Shown one piece after another: positions 1 through 7,221 of a DNA stretch of 20,915 nt (its first letter is position 1; every line of letters starts with the position of its first letter). The notes under the pieces were generated by a model that saw nothing but the letters and a program-made list of their open reading frames with translations, made no database searches and had not been told where the DNA came from. This DNA comes from Lachnoclostridium sp. UBA2905. Lineage in GTDB: Bacteria; Bacillota; Clostridia; Lachnospirales; Lachnospiraceae. Position numbers and translations under genes: made by a program. The stretch is taken from NCBI GenBank assembly GCA_002349525.1, contig DEDL01000024.1, positions 76,481 through 97,395 of the forward strand. The letters are read 5' to 3'.

Positions 1-1073
1 GAATCACTTTTAATATCACAAATGTATTCATCACCAAGATTTTTCAAATTAACATCAGTAGCTGAAAAATTAATAATCTTTGTAACAATCTTTTCAAGGA
101 ACACGCGAATTGATACTACACTGTTTGTTCCTACGCAGCGTACTCCTTCAGGCAGATAATCATCAATATCAACATTGGATTCAAAGGTTCCTGCCGCATT
201 GTCAATATCAACAGGTATTGTAACAGAATTAACCTTCTTTAAGAGTCTTCCATTTCCTCCGATATTAACTGTCTGAGGTGTGAATTCAAATCCACCATTA
301 TAAACATATTCTGAATTAGGTGTACCCTCAACATTCACAATAACCGGTATCTCTTTTGTCTTATAAACAGTCATATCAACCTTTACACTGTCTATAATTG
401 TACCGTTATTCATATAAGTAAAGTTAGTACTGTCAATTATCTTCCCATCTTCATCATATGCCACAGGTTCATATGAATCACTAAAACTCTTCTTGGCACC
501 GTCAACATTAACACTTACTTTAACTGAATCAATTCTTTTTATCTTTGATTCTCCACCACTTACAGTTACCATGTTTGGTTTTACTTCATAATCACCTACA
601 TAATAGCCATCAGCAACTTCTCCAATGGTATCAACTGTAACCTGAACATTCTTAGTGGCTATGTTTTCAAGCTTTACTCTTAACATTTTGTTGTTGGTAT
701 TGATTTCAATATCCTCATTCTTCTCACACTTAACAACAATCTGTGTGGCATAAACAGGTGACAACTGAGAAAGATCTGCATAAGCAGTAAAATCTGATGT
801 CTTAAGATTCTTAACTGCACTTGCCTTTCCTTCAACTGTAAAATCAACTGTTGAACCCTCTACCACTTCATACACCTGATTTATTGATGATATGGCAGAC
901 TGGTTTAAAATATTAACCTGAAGCCCGTTAAATGTTTTAGTGGTAACTGGATCTGCTATATTAATTACAATAAGCCATATCATAACAGCTACAACAAGAG
1001 ACAACAATTTATACCATACATTATTAAGAATAACTCTGTTAAATAATTCCTTAATATTTGTTCTACTTTTCAT
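1..1073 (-). CDS. ybbR: YbbR/CdaR-domain regulator of diadenylate cyclase (partial, C-terminus beyond left edge)
   Basis: I translated this frame by hand from the ATG at 1073. It stays open for 357 codons to the window edge, so the C-terminus is missing. Residues about 21-40 form one N-terminal membrane anchor. The rest is beta-rich and extracellular in character, with repeated YbbR-like units at roughly 48-135, 137-232 and 238-328, and a fourth starting near 330. Each unit carries the pattern 'P..V.V.G....I..I..V.V.VD'. In other Firmicutes the gene after cdaA encodes CdaR, a membrane-anchored protein with several YbbR domains that modulates CdaA activity. The start codon lies inside the end of cdaA (11-bp overlap), and its Shine-Dalgarno GGAGG, 10 nt upstream, is embedded in cdaA codons. 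This suggests translational coupling. Family assignment is firm; the sign of its effect on the cyclase cannot be read here. Confidence 0.9.
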   Translation of the reverse strand, partial: MKSRTNIKELFNRVILNNVWYKLLSLVVAVMIWLIVINIADPVTTKTFNGLQVNILNQSAISSINQVYEVVEGSTVDFTVEGKASAVKNLKTSDFTAYADLSQLSPVYATQIVVKCEKNEDIEINTNNKMLRVKLENIATKNVQVTVDTIGEVADGYYVGDYEVKPNMVTVSGGESKIKRIDSVKVSVNVDGAKKSFSDSYEPVAYDEDGKIIDSTNFTYMNNGTIIDSVKVDMTVYKTKEIPVIVNVEGTPNSEYVYNGGFEFTPQTVNIGGNGRLLKKVNSVTIPVDIDNAAGTFESNVDIDDYLPEGVRCVGTNSVVSIRVFLEKIVTKIINFSATDVNLKNLGDEYICDIKSD

Positions 1074-1947
1074 TCTTTTTCATCCTCCAGTCTCTCTTAT
1101 GAAGGAATCCTCGCTTTTGAGTAGATTCATTTTCATCTTTACCCATTATCTGATAAGCCCGCTGCCTAATAGTATCTGGTTCAACATTTCTTGTAAGTAC
1201 ACCATCCTGGGCAAGGGATATGCTTCCAGTTTCTTCGGATACAACAATTATAAGGCTGTCAGACTCTTCACTAAGCCCTACAGCAGCCCTATGTCTTGTA
1301 CCAAGCTCCTTACTAAGTTCAAGGTTATCTGACATAGGAAGATAACATGTTGCAGACAACACCCTGTTATCTCTTATAATGACTGCACCATCATGCAGTG
1401 GCGTATTATGCTCGAATATGTTAATAAGAAGCTGACTTGATATTGCCGCATCAATTGGAATACCAGTTTTTTCAATTTCTTTCAACATAATCTCATTCTC
1501 TAAAACAATAAGAGCACCTGTTTTATCCTTGCTCATTTCCGTGCAGGCACGAACTATTGCATTAATTGTTTTGTCTGTATATTTGACATCTTCTTCCTTA
1601 TCATCAAATGTAAATATGCTGCTTAAAACATTCTTCCTTCCAAGTTGTTCAAGAGCACTTCTAAGTTCCGGCTGGAATACAATAATCAAAGCAATGATAC
1701 CAACACTTATGGCATTCTTAAATATCCATAATATAACATCCATCTGCAGAATTATTGCAATAATGGAAAAAGCGATCAGAAAAATAATACCTTTAACTAA
1801 CATCCATGCCCTGGTATTCTTAACCCACATGATTACCTGGTATATGGCAAAGGCAATTATAAGCATTTCAATTATATCAATTACTGTAAGTGATGGTAAT
1901 GAAAGTCCCATCAGATATTTCTGTACGAATTGAATAATTAACTTCAT
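1063..1947 (-). CDS. cdaA: CdaA (DacA) membrane diadenylate cyclase, c-di-AMP synthase
   Basis: A 294-residue protein that condenses two ATP into cyclic di-AMP, a second messenger controlling potassium and osmolyte balance and cell-wall homeostasis in Firmicutes. Three hydrophobic segments lie near residues 23-41, 50-70 and 76-92. A short linker follows, then the DAC catalytic domain at about 95-260. The hallmark DGA motif is at 186-188 and the RHR motif at 218-220, both intact. The end of the domain (SISLAQDG, 242-249) also matches the family. Length is close to the usual 270-290. A charged Lys/Arg/Glu tail from about 268 is a little longer than typical. The start is 2 bp after the stop of the upstream membrane-protein gene, and its GGAGG lies inside that gene, 13 nt from the ATG. 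The following ybbR/cdaR overlaps it, which is the classic cdaA-cdaR pairing. Confidence 0.97.
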   Translation of the reverse strand: MKLIIQFVQKYLMGLSLPSLTVIDIIEMLIIAFAIYQVIMWVKNTRAWMLVKGIIFLIAFSIIAIILQMDVILWIFKNAISVGIIALIIVFQPELRSALEQLGRKNVLSSIFTFDDKEEDVKYTDKTINAIVRACTEMSKDKTGALIVLENEIMLKEIEKTGIPIDAAISSQLLINIFEHNTPLHDGAVIIRDNRVLSATCYLPMSDNLELSKELGTRHRAAVGLSEESDSLIIVVSEETGSISLAQDGVLTRNVEPDTIRQRAYQIMGKDENESTQKRGFLHKRDWRMKKNEK

Positions 1948-1949
1948 AT

Positions 1950-2975
1950 TTACTGATCTTCCTCCGTAACTGATTTTTCAAGATTTTCGCTTTCTGCTGA
2001 TAATCTGTCAATAGCTTCTTTAAGGTTTGTAGTACTATTAGAAGGTACCTGTGCATGAATCCTTTTAACCTGCACGTCAGGAGCAGCAACACTTAGTTTT
2101 GGAACAGCTTTAACATAATAATAGTACTCATCATCCTCAAACTGTATATTCTTGGTTCCAGAATAATCAAGAGATATTCTGAAGAACTGAACAATAACAA
2201 CTATAATAGCTGAGACAATAACTCCTCCCACAACACTTAAAACATCTCCTGAATTCTCAATAAGAGATGTGGCAAGTACAAATGCTACAAGCAAAAGTAC
2301 TGAAGATATTATAATTGCCGCATATGACGAATGATTAAATTTCTGTCTTCTGATAATATATGTAAGAAGTATTACAACAGCAAAAATTACTATTGAAAAC
2401 ATCATAAACTTATTAGTTTTTATATTATCAAGAAGCATTCCAAAGAAATTAACTGTATTGGCAATACTGGCACCCTCAGTCATGCCCTGGGTGGCACTTA
2501 TTGCTTTAAAAACATAGTAAATTGCAAGCCCGATACTGCTTGATATCATAGTAACAGGTGTGAGCAGAAGTCCACACAGAAGCGGAATAACATATGGAAT
2601 GTTCATAATGCACAAAAACGGCACTGCAATAACAACAAATATCTGTGTCGGTACAAATCTCAAATATAAAAGATAAACTATTATATATATAACCAAAAGT
2701 ACTATGGCAAGTATCAGTGAAACAGGGTACACATTCAATAGAGAAACAATACATACAAGAATTGCAAATACCATGTCCGGTGTAACCGCTGCAACTACTG
2801 ACAACAAAAGCGTAACTGCTATATTATTCAGCCTTGCATTGTATCCAAATTTAGTACAAAAAAGTGAAAAAATTGTGAAAGCGGCAATAAGTTTTGCAAA
2901 TATTTTCACAGAAACTCCATGCTTATCACCAATCTGCTTTATATATTCCTTCAATTCAAGAAGCTTAAGCATCAT
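1950..2975 (-). CDS. Uncharacterised polytopic membrane protein of the cdaA operon
   Basis: A 341-residue protein of unknown function. Residues about 24-265 are strongly hydrophobic, with roughly eight to ten transmembrane segments: approximately 25-42, 50-64, 68-105 (likely two), 111-155 (likely two), 190-208, 217-238 and 246-266. A soluble tail from about 268 begins with an acidic, tyrosine-rich motif (FEDDEYYYYVKAVPK, residues 279-293) and ends in a Ser/Glu-rich, possibly helical stretch. I see no ATPase, nucleotide-binding or solute-carrier signature. Similar proteins are, to my recollection, sometimes labelled permease-like in Lachnospiraceae, but nothing here proves transport. The gene starts 2 bp after the upstream stop and ends 2 bp before cdaA. 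Its GGAGGAAC Shine-Dalgarno overlaps the end of the upstream gene. M1 and M2 are adjacent ATGs, so the start could be 2975 or 2972. Context suggests a role near the CdaA/CdaR complex in the membrane (inference). Confidence 0.85.
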   Translation of the reverse strand: MMLKLLELKEYIKQIGDKHGVSVKIFAKLIAAFTIFSLFCTKFGYNARLNNIAVTLLLSVVAAVTPDMVFAILVCIVSLLNVYPVSLILAIVLLVIYIIVYLLYLRFVPTQIFVVIAVPFLCIMNIPYVIPLLCGLLLTPVTMISSSIGLAIYYVFKAISATQGMTEGASIANTVNFFGMLLDNIKTNKFMMFSIVIFAVVILLTYIIRRQKFNHSSYAAIIISSVLLLVAFVLATSLIENSGDVLSVVGGVIVSAIIVVIVQFFRISLDYSGTKNIQFEDDEYYYYVKAVPKLSVAAPDVQVKRIHAQVPSNSTTNLKEAIDRLSAESENLEKSVTEEDQ

Positions 2976-2977
2976 AA

Positions 2978-3388
2978 TTAATGTTCCTCCTCATCATTTT
3001 CATCATCCTGGTAATACTTACCAAGATATTTAAGGTACTTAAAATATTTTCTGACACGCTTTCTGGAGCGGTCATATCTTACCGAACATACTATCAATGT
3101 AATAAAAACATACAAAATAGTAAGCAGTGCATATCCTGTTACCGCATATATTCCTATGGTTGTATAGGGAATACTAAGAGCATTCTTTACAACATATTCT
3201 ATATTATACATTACAATAAGTCCCAGTATCAGAAGATATGCAATACTTACATATACTACTGTCCTTAATATATTAAGTCTGATATAGTCATTCTTATAAA
3301 ATTTTACTCTGTCAAGATCTTTCTTCCCAATGCCTTTTTCGTATGAAGCCATAAGAAACATTATCTTAATCTTTTTTTTACTTAGCAT
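2978..3388 (-). CDS. Small uncharacterised two-helix membrane protein, first gene of the cdaA operon
   Basis: A 136-residue protein of unknown function, using the ATG at 3388. An 11-codon upstream extension to a TTG at 3421 is possible, but that codon has no Shine-Dalgarno, whereas GGTGGTG lies 5 nt before 3388. Counting from this ATG, a basic N-terminus (LSKKKIKIM) and a charged region of about 35 residues precede the first hydrophobic segment, roughly 37-61. A second lies at about 70-101. The segment after it is very basic (RYDRSRKRVRKYFKYLKYL), and the protein ends in an acidic tail (DDENDEEEH). This suggests two membrane helices with cytosolic ends and an electrostatic surface. It is the first gene after a good promoter, and its stop is 2 bp before the start of the next membrane protein. 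The assignment to the c-di-AMP operon is by spacing and strand only. Confidence 0.8.
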   Translation of the reverse strand: MLSKKKIKIMFLMASYEKGIGKKDLDRVKFYKNDYIRLNILRTVVYVSIAYLLILGLIVMYNIEYVVKNALSIPYTTIGIYAVTGYALLTILYVFITLIVCSVRYDRSRKRVRKYFKYLKYLGKYYQDDENDEEEH

Positions 3389-3424
3389 AAATTCACCACC
3401 AAAAATATCAAACCGGTGCAATAG

Positions 3425-3438
3425 CTGATTTCAATCAG
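3425..3438 (-). repeat. 6-bp inverted repeat in the cdaA operon leader
   Basis: CTGATT and AATCAG are separated by two bases. The element sits in the untranslated leader between the promoter and the ATG at 3388. The arms are short and the loop is too tight for a stable RNA hairpin without opening a pair, so a DNA-binding site or chance occurrence is more likely than an RNA element. Confidence 0.25.
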
Positions 3439-3455
3439 TTGATTATTCCACGAAA

Positions 3456-3466
3456 GTGTATTACAC
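3456..3466 (-). repeat. Short perfect palindrome in the cdaA operon leader
   Basis: The sequence GTGTATTACAC is a perfect palindrome with 5-bp arms around one central base. It lies about 20-30 nt downstream of the predicted transcription start of the cdaA operon, a usual position for a repressor operator. Short palindromes also occur by chance in AT-rich leaders, and no particular regulator can be named. Confidence 0.35.
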
Positions 3467-3491
3467 CTTATTTTTTGTTATATATTCTGAA

Positions 3492-3520
3492 ATTATAACA
3501 TATGAATAAATTTGATGCAA
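3492..3520 (-). promoter_or_regulatory. Extended -10 promoter for the cdaA operon
   Basis: On the minus strand TTGCAT (3515-3520) and TATAAT (3492-3497) are separated by exactly 17 bp. The -10 is preceded by TGT, giving the extended form TGNTATAAT. Transcription would begin near 3485, leaving a leader of about 97 nt before the ATG at 3388. The -35 matches consensus at only three positions, so the extended -10 probably carries the strength. The 163-bp gap between nifJ and this operon holds no other gene and no convincing terminator hairpin. Confidence 0.7.
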
Positions 3521-3551
3521 CACACACGAAAAAGACCAAAGCCTATATATA

Positions 3552-6500
3552 TTATTCCTGTTTATTTTCACCTGCTTCACTCATATTCACGAAACGTATT
3601 TCCCCCTGATAAAACTCATTTTTATCCATATTAACCTTTTTAGTATCATCATGATAGCCATCATTTCCATCCTTCTTATCGCGGGGATCATAATGAAAAA
3701 GTTTTACGTGTCCACATCTTACTGCCTTTTCCTCTTCGTGCATGGAGGAACCCAGTCCGGCCCTTATTCCATGGGCAATACATGTCGCATATGCAATAAT
3801 AAGGGATGGACCCTGGTAGCTTTCAGCTTCTTTAAATACCTTTATGGTCTGATTAAAATCTGCTCCCATTGCCACACTGGCAACATATACGTAACCGTAT
3901 GTCATAGCCATACCGGCCAGATCCTTTTTAGGGAGCTTCTTTCCCTCCGCCATAAATTTAACTGAAGCTCCATATGGCGTTGCCTTTGATGCCTGACCAC
4001 CTGTATTTGAATAGCATTCTGTATCAAGAACAAGAATATTGATATTCCTGCCTGATGCAAGCACATGGTCAAGTCCGCCAAATCCTATATCATATGCAAA
4101 GCCATCTCCTCCAATCACCCAAAAAGATTTCTTGGTAAGATATTCCCTCAATCTTAGTATTTCTTCTGCCATCATTTTTGTTTTTCCGGATACGGATTCA
4201 TTTTCAAATGATGAGTCTATCCTTACCAGTTCATTTATTAGAGAATTTGTATCTTTTTCATTTTCGCAGGCATCGTCATAAGAATCACACCATTTTCTGC
4301 AGACATCACTTAATTTTTTCTCTCCACATTCATTATAAAGCTGAATTATTTTTTCTATCAGGCTTCTTCTGACTGCTTCATATCCTGTATACATTCCAAA
4401 GCCAAATTCAGCACCATCTTCAAAAAGTGAACTGGACCATGCCGGACCATATCCATTTTCGTCAATTGTATAGGCGGTACTTGGAAATGAATTGGCCCAT
4501 ATGGATGAGCAGCCTGTGGCATTGGCAATAAACATTCTCCTTCCAAATAACTGGGTTAGCAGCTTAACATAAGGAGTTTCACCACAACCGGCGCAGGCTC
4601 CGGAAAACTCCATATATGGTTTTCTAAACTGGCTTCCCTTTACAGTATTGTCAGCAAATTTTTCATATACATACTCTTTTTCCGAAAGTCCTTTAGCAAA
4701 ATCAAAATATTCCTGTTTTTCTTCATGATTACCGGTAGCGACCATAGTTAAGGCCTTCTTCCCCTTCATTCCCGGGCAAACTGCAGCACAGGAGCCACAT
4801 CCTGTACAATCCGCATAAGATATAACAATTGAAAACTTATGTCCCGGAAGACCAGTCATATCCCCTGCTTCCATTCCTGAAGGCATTCTTCTCACGTCCT
4901 CATCATTTAATACAGCAGGTCTTATGACACTGTGAGGACATACAAATGAACATCTGTTGCACTGGATACAGTTTTCCTTTATCCACTCTGGCACCGTAAC
5001 CGCCACATTTCTTCTTTCATAGGCAGTGGAACCTGATGGCAGGGCGCCATTGCTAAAATTCATAAATGCTGATACAGGCAGGTCATTGCCCTTGCATCTT
5101 AAAACCTCTTTTTCAATTACATTTACATAATAATCAAGACTTGTATTTGATTTTATATCCGGAAATGTTCTTATATTTCTGTCATTTTTATTATCGTTTA
5201 TTTCAGATAAAGGATTATTTGTAGTGTCAGATGATTGCATATCTGTTACGTCAGATAACTCCCTCTGTTTATTTTCTGTTATAGTAACTTTTCTCACACC
5301 TTCTGCTGCAAGCTCTATGGCGTCATTGTTCATCCTAACTATTTTTTCACCCTTTTGCCCATAAGACGCCTTCGCAGCTTCTTTCATATATTTTACAGCT
5401 TCCTCTATTGGTATAATTCCTGTCACTTTAAAAAATGCACATTGGAGTATTGTGCTTATTTTACTGTTAAGCCCAGTCCTCCTTCCGATTTCCAGTCCAT
5501 CAATTGCATAAACCTTTATGTCATTTTTTAATATATGCATGCGTTGTTTAAATGGTATGGAATTATTGATCCATTTATCATCATGGCTGCAATTTATAAG
5601 GAATGTTCCGCCCTTTTTTATATCACTTATCATGTCATACTTTGCAAGATAGGTCTGATTCTGACAGGACACAAAATCAGCTTTATTCACAAGACAGGTG
5701 CTTCTTATCTGCCTATCAGAAAATCTCAGATGGGACACTGTAAGTCCACCTGATTTTTTGGAATCATAATCAAAATATGCCTGAACATACCTGTCTGTGT
5801 GTTTACCTATTATTTTAACGGCATTTTTGTTGGCACTTACTGTTCCATCTCCTCCAAGTCCATAAAATCTGCAGGTATATGAATTTTCATCTGCAAGCCC
5901 ACTATAGGATTCCGGTATATCTAAGGACAAATTCGTCACATCATCACGTATTCCTATTGTAAACTCTTTTTTCGTATCATTATCATAAACAGCAATAATC
6001 TGGGCAGGACTTGTATCCTTTGATGACAGACCATATCTTCCATGAAATACAGGAACATTTTTAAACTGCGAATCATAAAGGGCGGCAGTCACATCAAGAT
6101 ATAAGGGTTCTCCACTGCTGCCAGCCTCCTTCGTTCTATCAAGGACATATATTTTTTCCACCGTATCTGGTATTGCATCAATTAAATCTGTCACGGAAAA
6201 TGGTCTGTAAAGGTGTACCTCCACAAGGCCCATCTTCTTTCCCTCCTCTGCAAGCTTATCTATGGCAATTCTTGCCACCTCACACACTGAACCCATGGCA
6301 ATTATTACTTTCTTTGCAGATTCATCTCCATAATAATCAAATAAGCCATATTTTTTGCCTGTCAGATCATTTATCCTGTTAATACAGGTCTTAACAATAG
6401 CCGGCATTTTTTTGTAGTCCTCATTTATGGTTTCCCTGAACTGGAAAAATACATCCGGGTTCTGTGCAGACCCCATCATGCATGCCCTTTCAGGATTTAG

Positions 6501-7118
6501 GGAATTATTTTTAAATGCCTGCACAGCCTTCATATCAATAAGCTTTTTTAACTGTTCATAATCATAGCATTCAACCTTTTGCATTTCATGGGATGTTCTG
6601 AAGCCATCAAAGCAATTTAAGAATGGTATCTGTGCTTCAACTGACGCCATATAAGATACCGGGGTCAGATCTGACACCTGGCAAACACTGGAAGACATAA
6701 ATATAGCAGCACCGGTCTGCCTGCATGCATATATATCTGAATGATCACCAAATATAGACAGTGCATGGACAGAAACTGCCCTGGCTGCAACATTAAATAC
6801 CGCCGGAAGTCTCTCGCCGGCAATTTTATATATATTGGGAAGCATAAGAAGAAGTCCCTGGGATGACGTAAATGTTGTCGCTATGGCACCAGCTGCAAGC
6901 GCTCCGTGTAAAGCACCTGCAGCACCTGCCTCGGACTGCATCTCAGAAACTTCTACCACATTTCCATATATATTTTTTTCGCCACCGGAAGATAATATAT
7001 CTATATGTTCAGCCATAGGTGACGATGGGGTAATTGGATAAATTGCACAAATATCACTGTATGCATATGACACGTATGCAGCTGCCATATTACCATCCAT
7101 TATTTTTTTCTCTCTCAT
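3552..7118 (-). CDS. nifJ: Pyruvate:ferredoxin (flavodoxin) oxidoreductase, single-chain
   Basis: A 1188-residue enzyme that oxidatively decarboxylates pyruvate with CoA to acetyl-CoA and CO2, passing electrons to ferredoxin or flavodoxin. Domains in order are the pyrimidine-side TPP domain (about 1-240, with YPITPSSPMAE at 27-37), the transketolase C-like domain (about 260-375), the gamma domain (about 415-600, GLGGDGTVSAN) and an EKR-type segment. Next comes a two-cluster ferredoxin domain: C717, C720, C723, C727 and C771, C774, C777, C781. The TPP pyrophosphate domain carries GGDGFAYDIG (1003-1012) and NTGGQ. Cysteines 842, 845, 870 and 1113 fit the proximal 4Fe-4S cluster. All expected cysteines are present. 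An unusually polar linker at about 615-660 lies before the ferredoxin part. Shine-Dalgarno GAGGTG is 6 nt before the ATG. It follows pgi by 103 bp, and that gap carries a long inverted repeat. Function is the central fermentative step of anaerobic Clostridia. Confidence 0.96.
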   Translation of the reverse strand: MREKKIMDGNMAAAYVSYAYSDICAIYPITPSSPMAEHIDILSSGGEKNIYGNVVEVSEMQSEAGAAGALHGALAAGAIATTFTSSQGLLLMLPNIYKIAGERLPAVFNVAARAVSVHALSIFGDHSDIYACRQTGAAIFMSSSVCQVSDLTPVSYMASVEAQIPFLNCFDGFRTSHEMQKVECYDYEQLKKLIDMKAVQAFKNNSLNPERACMMGSAQNPDVFFQFRETINEDYKKMPAIVKTCINRINDLTGKKYGLFDYYGDESAKKVIIAMGSVCEVARIAIDKLAEEGKKMGLVEVHLYRPFSVTDLIDAIPDTVEKIYVLDRTKEAGSSGEPLYLDVTAALYDSQFKNVPVFHGRYGLSSKDTSPAQIIAVYDNDTKKEFTIGIRDDVTNLSLDIPESYSGLADENSYTCRFYGLGGDGTVSANKNAVKIIGKHTDRYVQAYFDYDSKKSGGLTVSHLRFSDRQIRSTCLVNKADFVSCQNQTYLAKYDMISDIKKGGTFLINCSHDDKWINNSIPFKQRMHILKNDIKVYAIDGLEIGRRTGLNSKISTILQCAFFKVTGIIPIEEAVKYMKEAAKASYGQKGEKIVRMNNDAIELAAEGVRKVTITENKQRELSDVTDMQSSDTTNNPLSEINDNKNDRNIRTFPDIKSNTSLDYYVNVIEKEVLRCKGNDLPVSAFMNFSNGALPSGSTAYERRNVAVTVPEWIKENCIQCNRCSFVCPHSVIRPAVLNDEDVRRMPSGMEAGDMTGLPGHKFSIVISYADCTGCGSCAAVCPGMKGKKALTMVATGNHEEKQEYFDFAKGLSEKEYVYEKFADNTVKGSQFRKPYMEFSGACAGCGETPYVKLLTQLFGRRMFIANATGCSSIWANSFPSTAYTIDENGYGPAWSSSLFEDGAEFGFGMYTGYEAVRRSLIEKIIQLYNECGEKKLSDVCRKWCDSYDDACENEKDTNSLINELVRIDSSFENESVSGKTKMMAEEILRLREYLTKKSFWVIGGDGFAYDIGFGGLDHVLASGRNINILVLDTECYSNTGGQASKATPYGASVKFMAEGKKLPKKDLAGMAMTYGYVYVASVAMGADFNQTIKVFKEAESYQGPSLIIAYATCIAHGIRAGLGSSMHEEEKAVRCGHVKLFHYDPRDKKDGNDGYHDDTKKVNMDKNEFYQGEIRFVNMSEAGENKQE

Positions 7119-7139
7119 TTTCTACACCTCATTTCTTGG

Positions 7140-7192
7140 TTAAGGGCAGATAAGCAATCAATGCATGTTCCCATAAGGATAACTGCCCTTAA
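7140..7192 (-). repeat. Perfect 10-bp inverted repeat between pgi and nifJ
   Basis: TTAAGGGCAG (7140-7149) and CTGCCCTTAA (7183-7192) are perfect inverted copies separated by 33 bases. The element occupies half of the 103-bp gap, 29 nt after the pgi stop and about 10 nt upstream of the nifJ ribosome binding site. No T-run follows on either strand, so it does not look like an intrinsic terminator. It could be a 5' leader hairpin of nifJ, an mRNA-end structure of pgi, or a split protein-binding site. Confidence 0.65.
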
Positions 7193-7221
7193 TATGATAT
7201 GTAGAAATGATTTAATATATT

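Noticed and set aside
940..3268. Several plus-strand ORFs of 80-134 codons opposite the cda operon.
   Set aside because: They lie antisense to well-supported genes (ybbR, cdaA, two membrane proteins) and lack ribosome sites and recognisable motifs.
3371..3379. T-run on the plus strand that could be a terminator tail.
   Set aside because: It is the Lys-codon run at the start of the first cda-operon gene, and no hairpin precedes it.
3389..3421. TTG start at 3421 extending the first cda-operon gene by 11 codons.
   Set aside because: No Shine-Dalgarno precedes it, whereas the ATG at 3388 has GGTGGTG at a suitable distance.
7140..7192. Intrinsic terminator for pgi.
   Set aside because: The stem has a 33-nt loop and no T-run follows on either strand, so the element is reported as an inverted repeat of unknown role.
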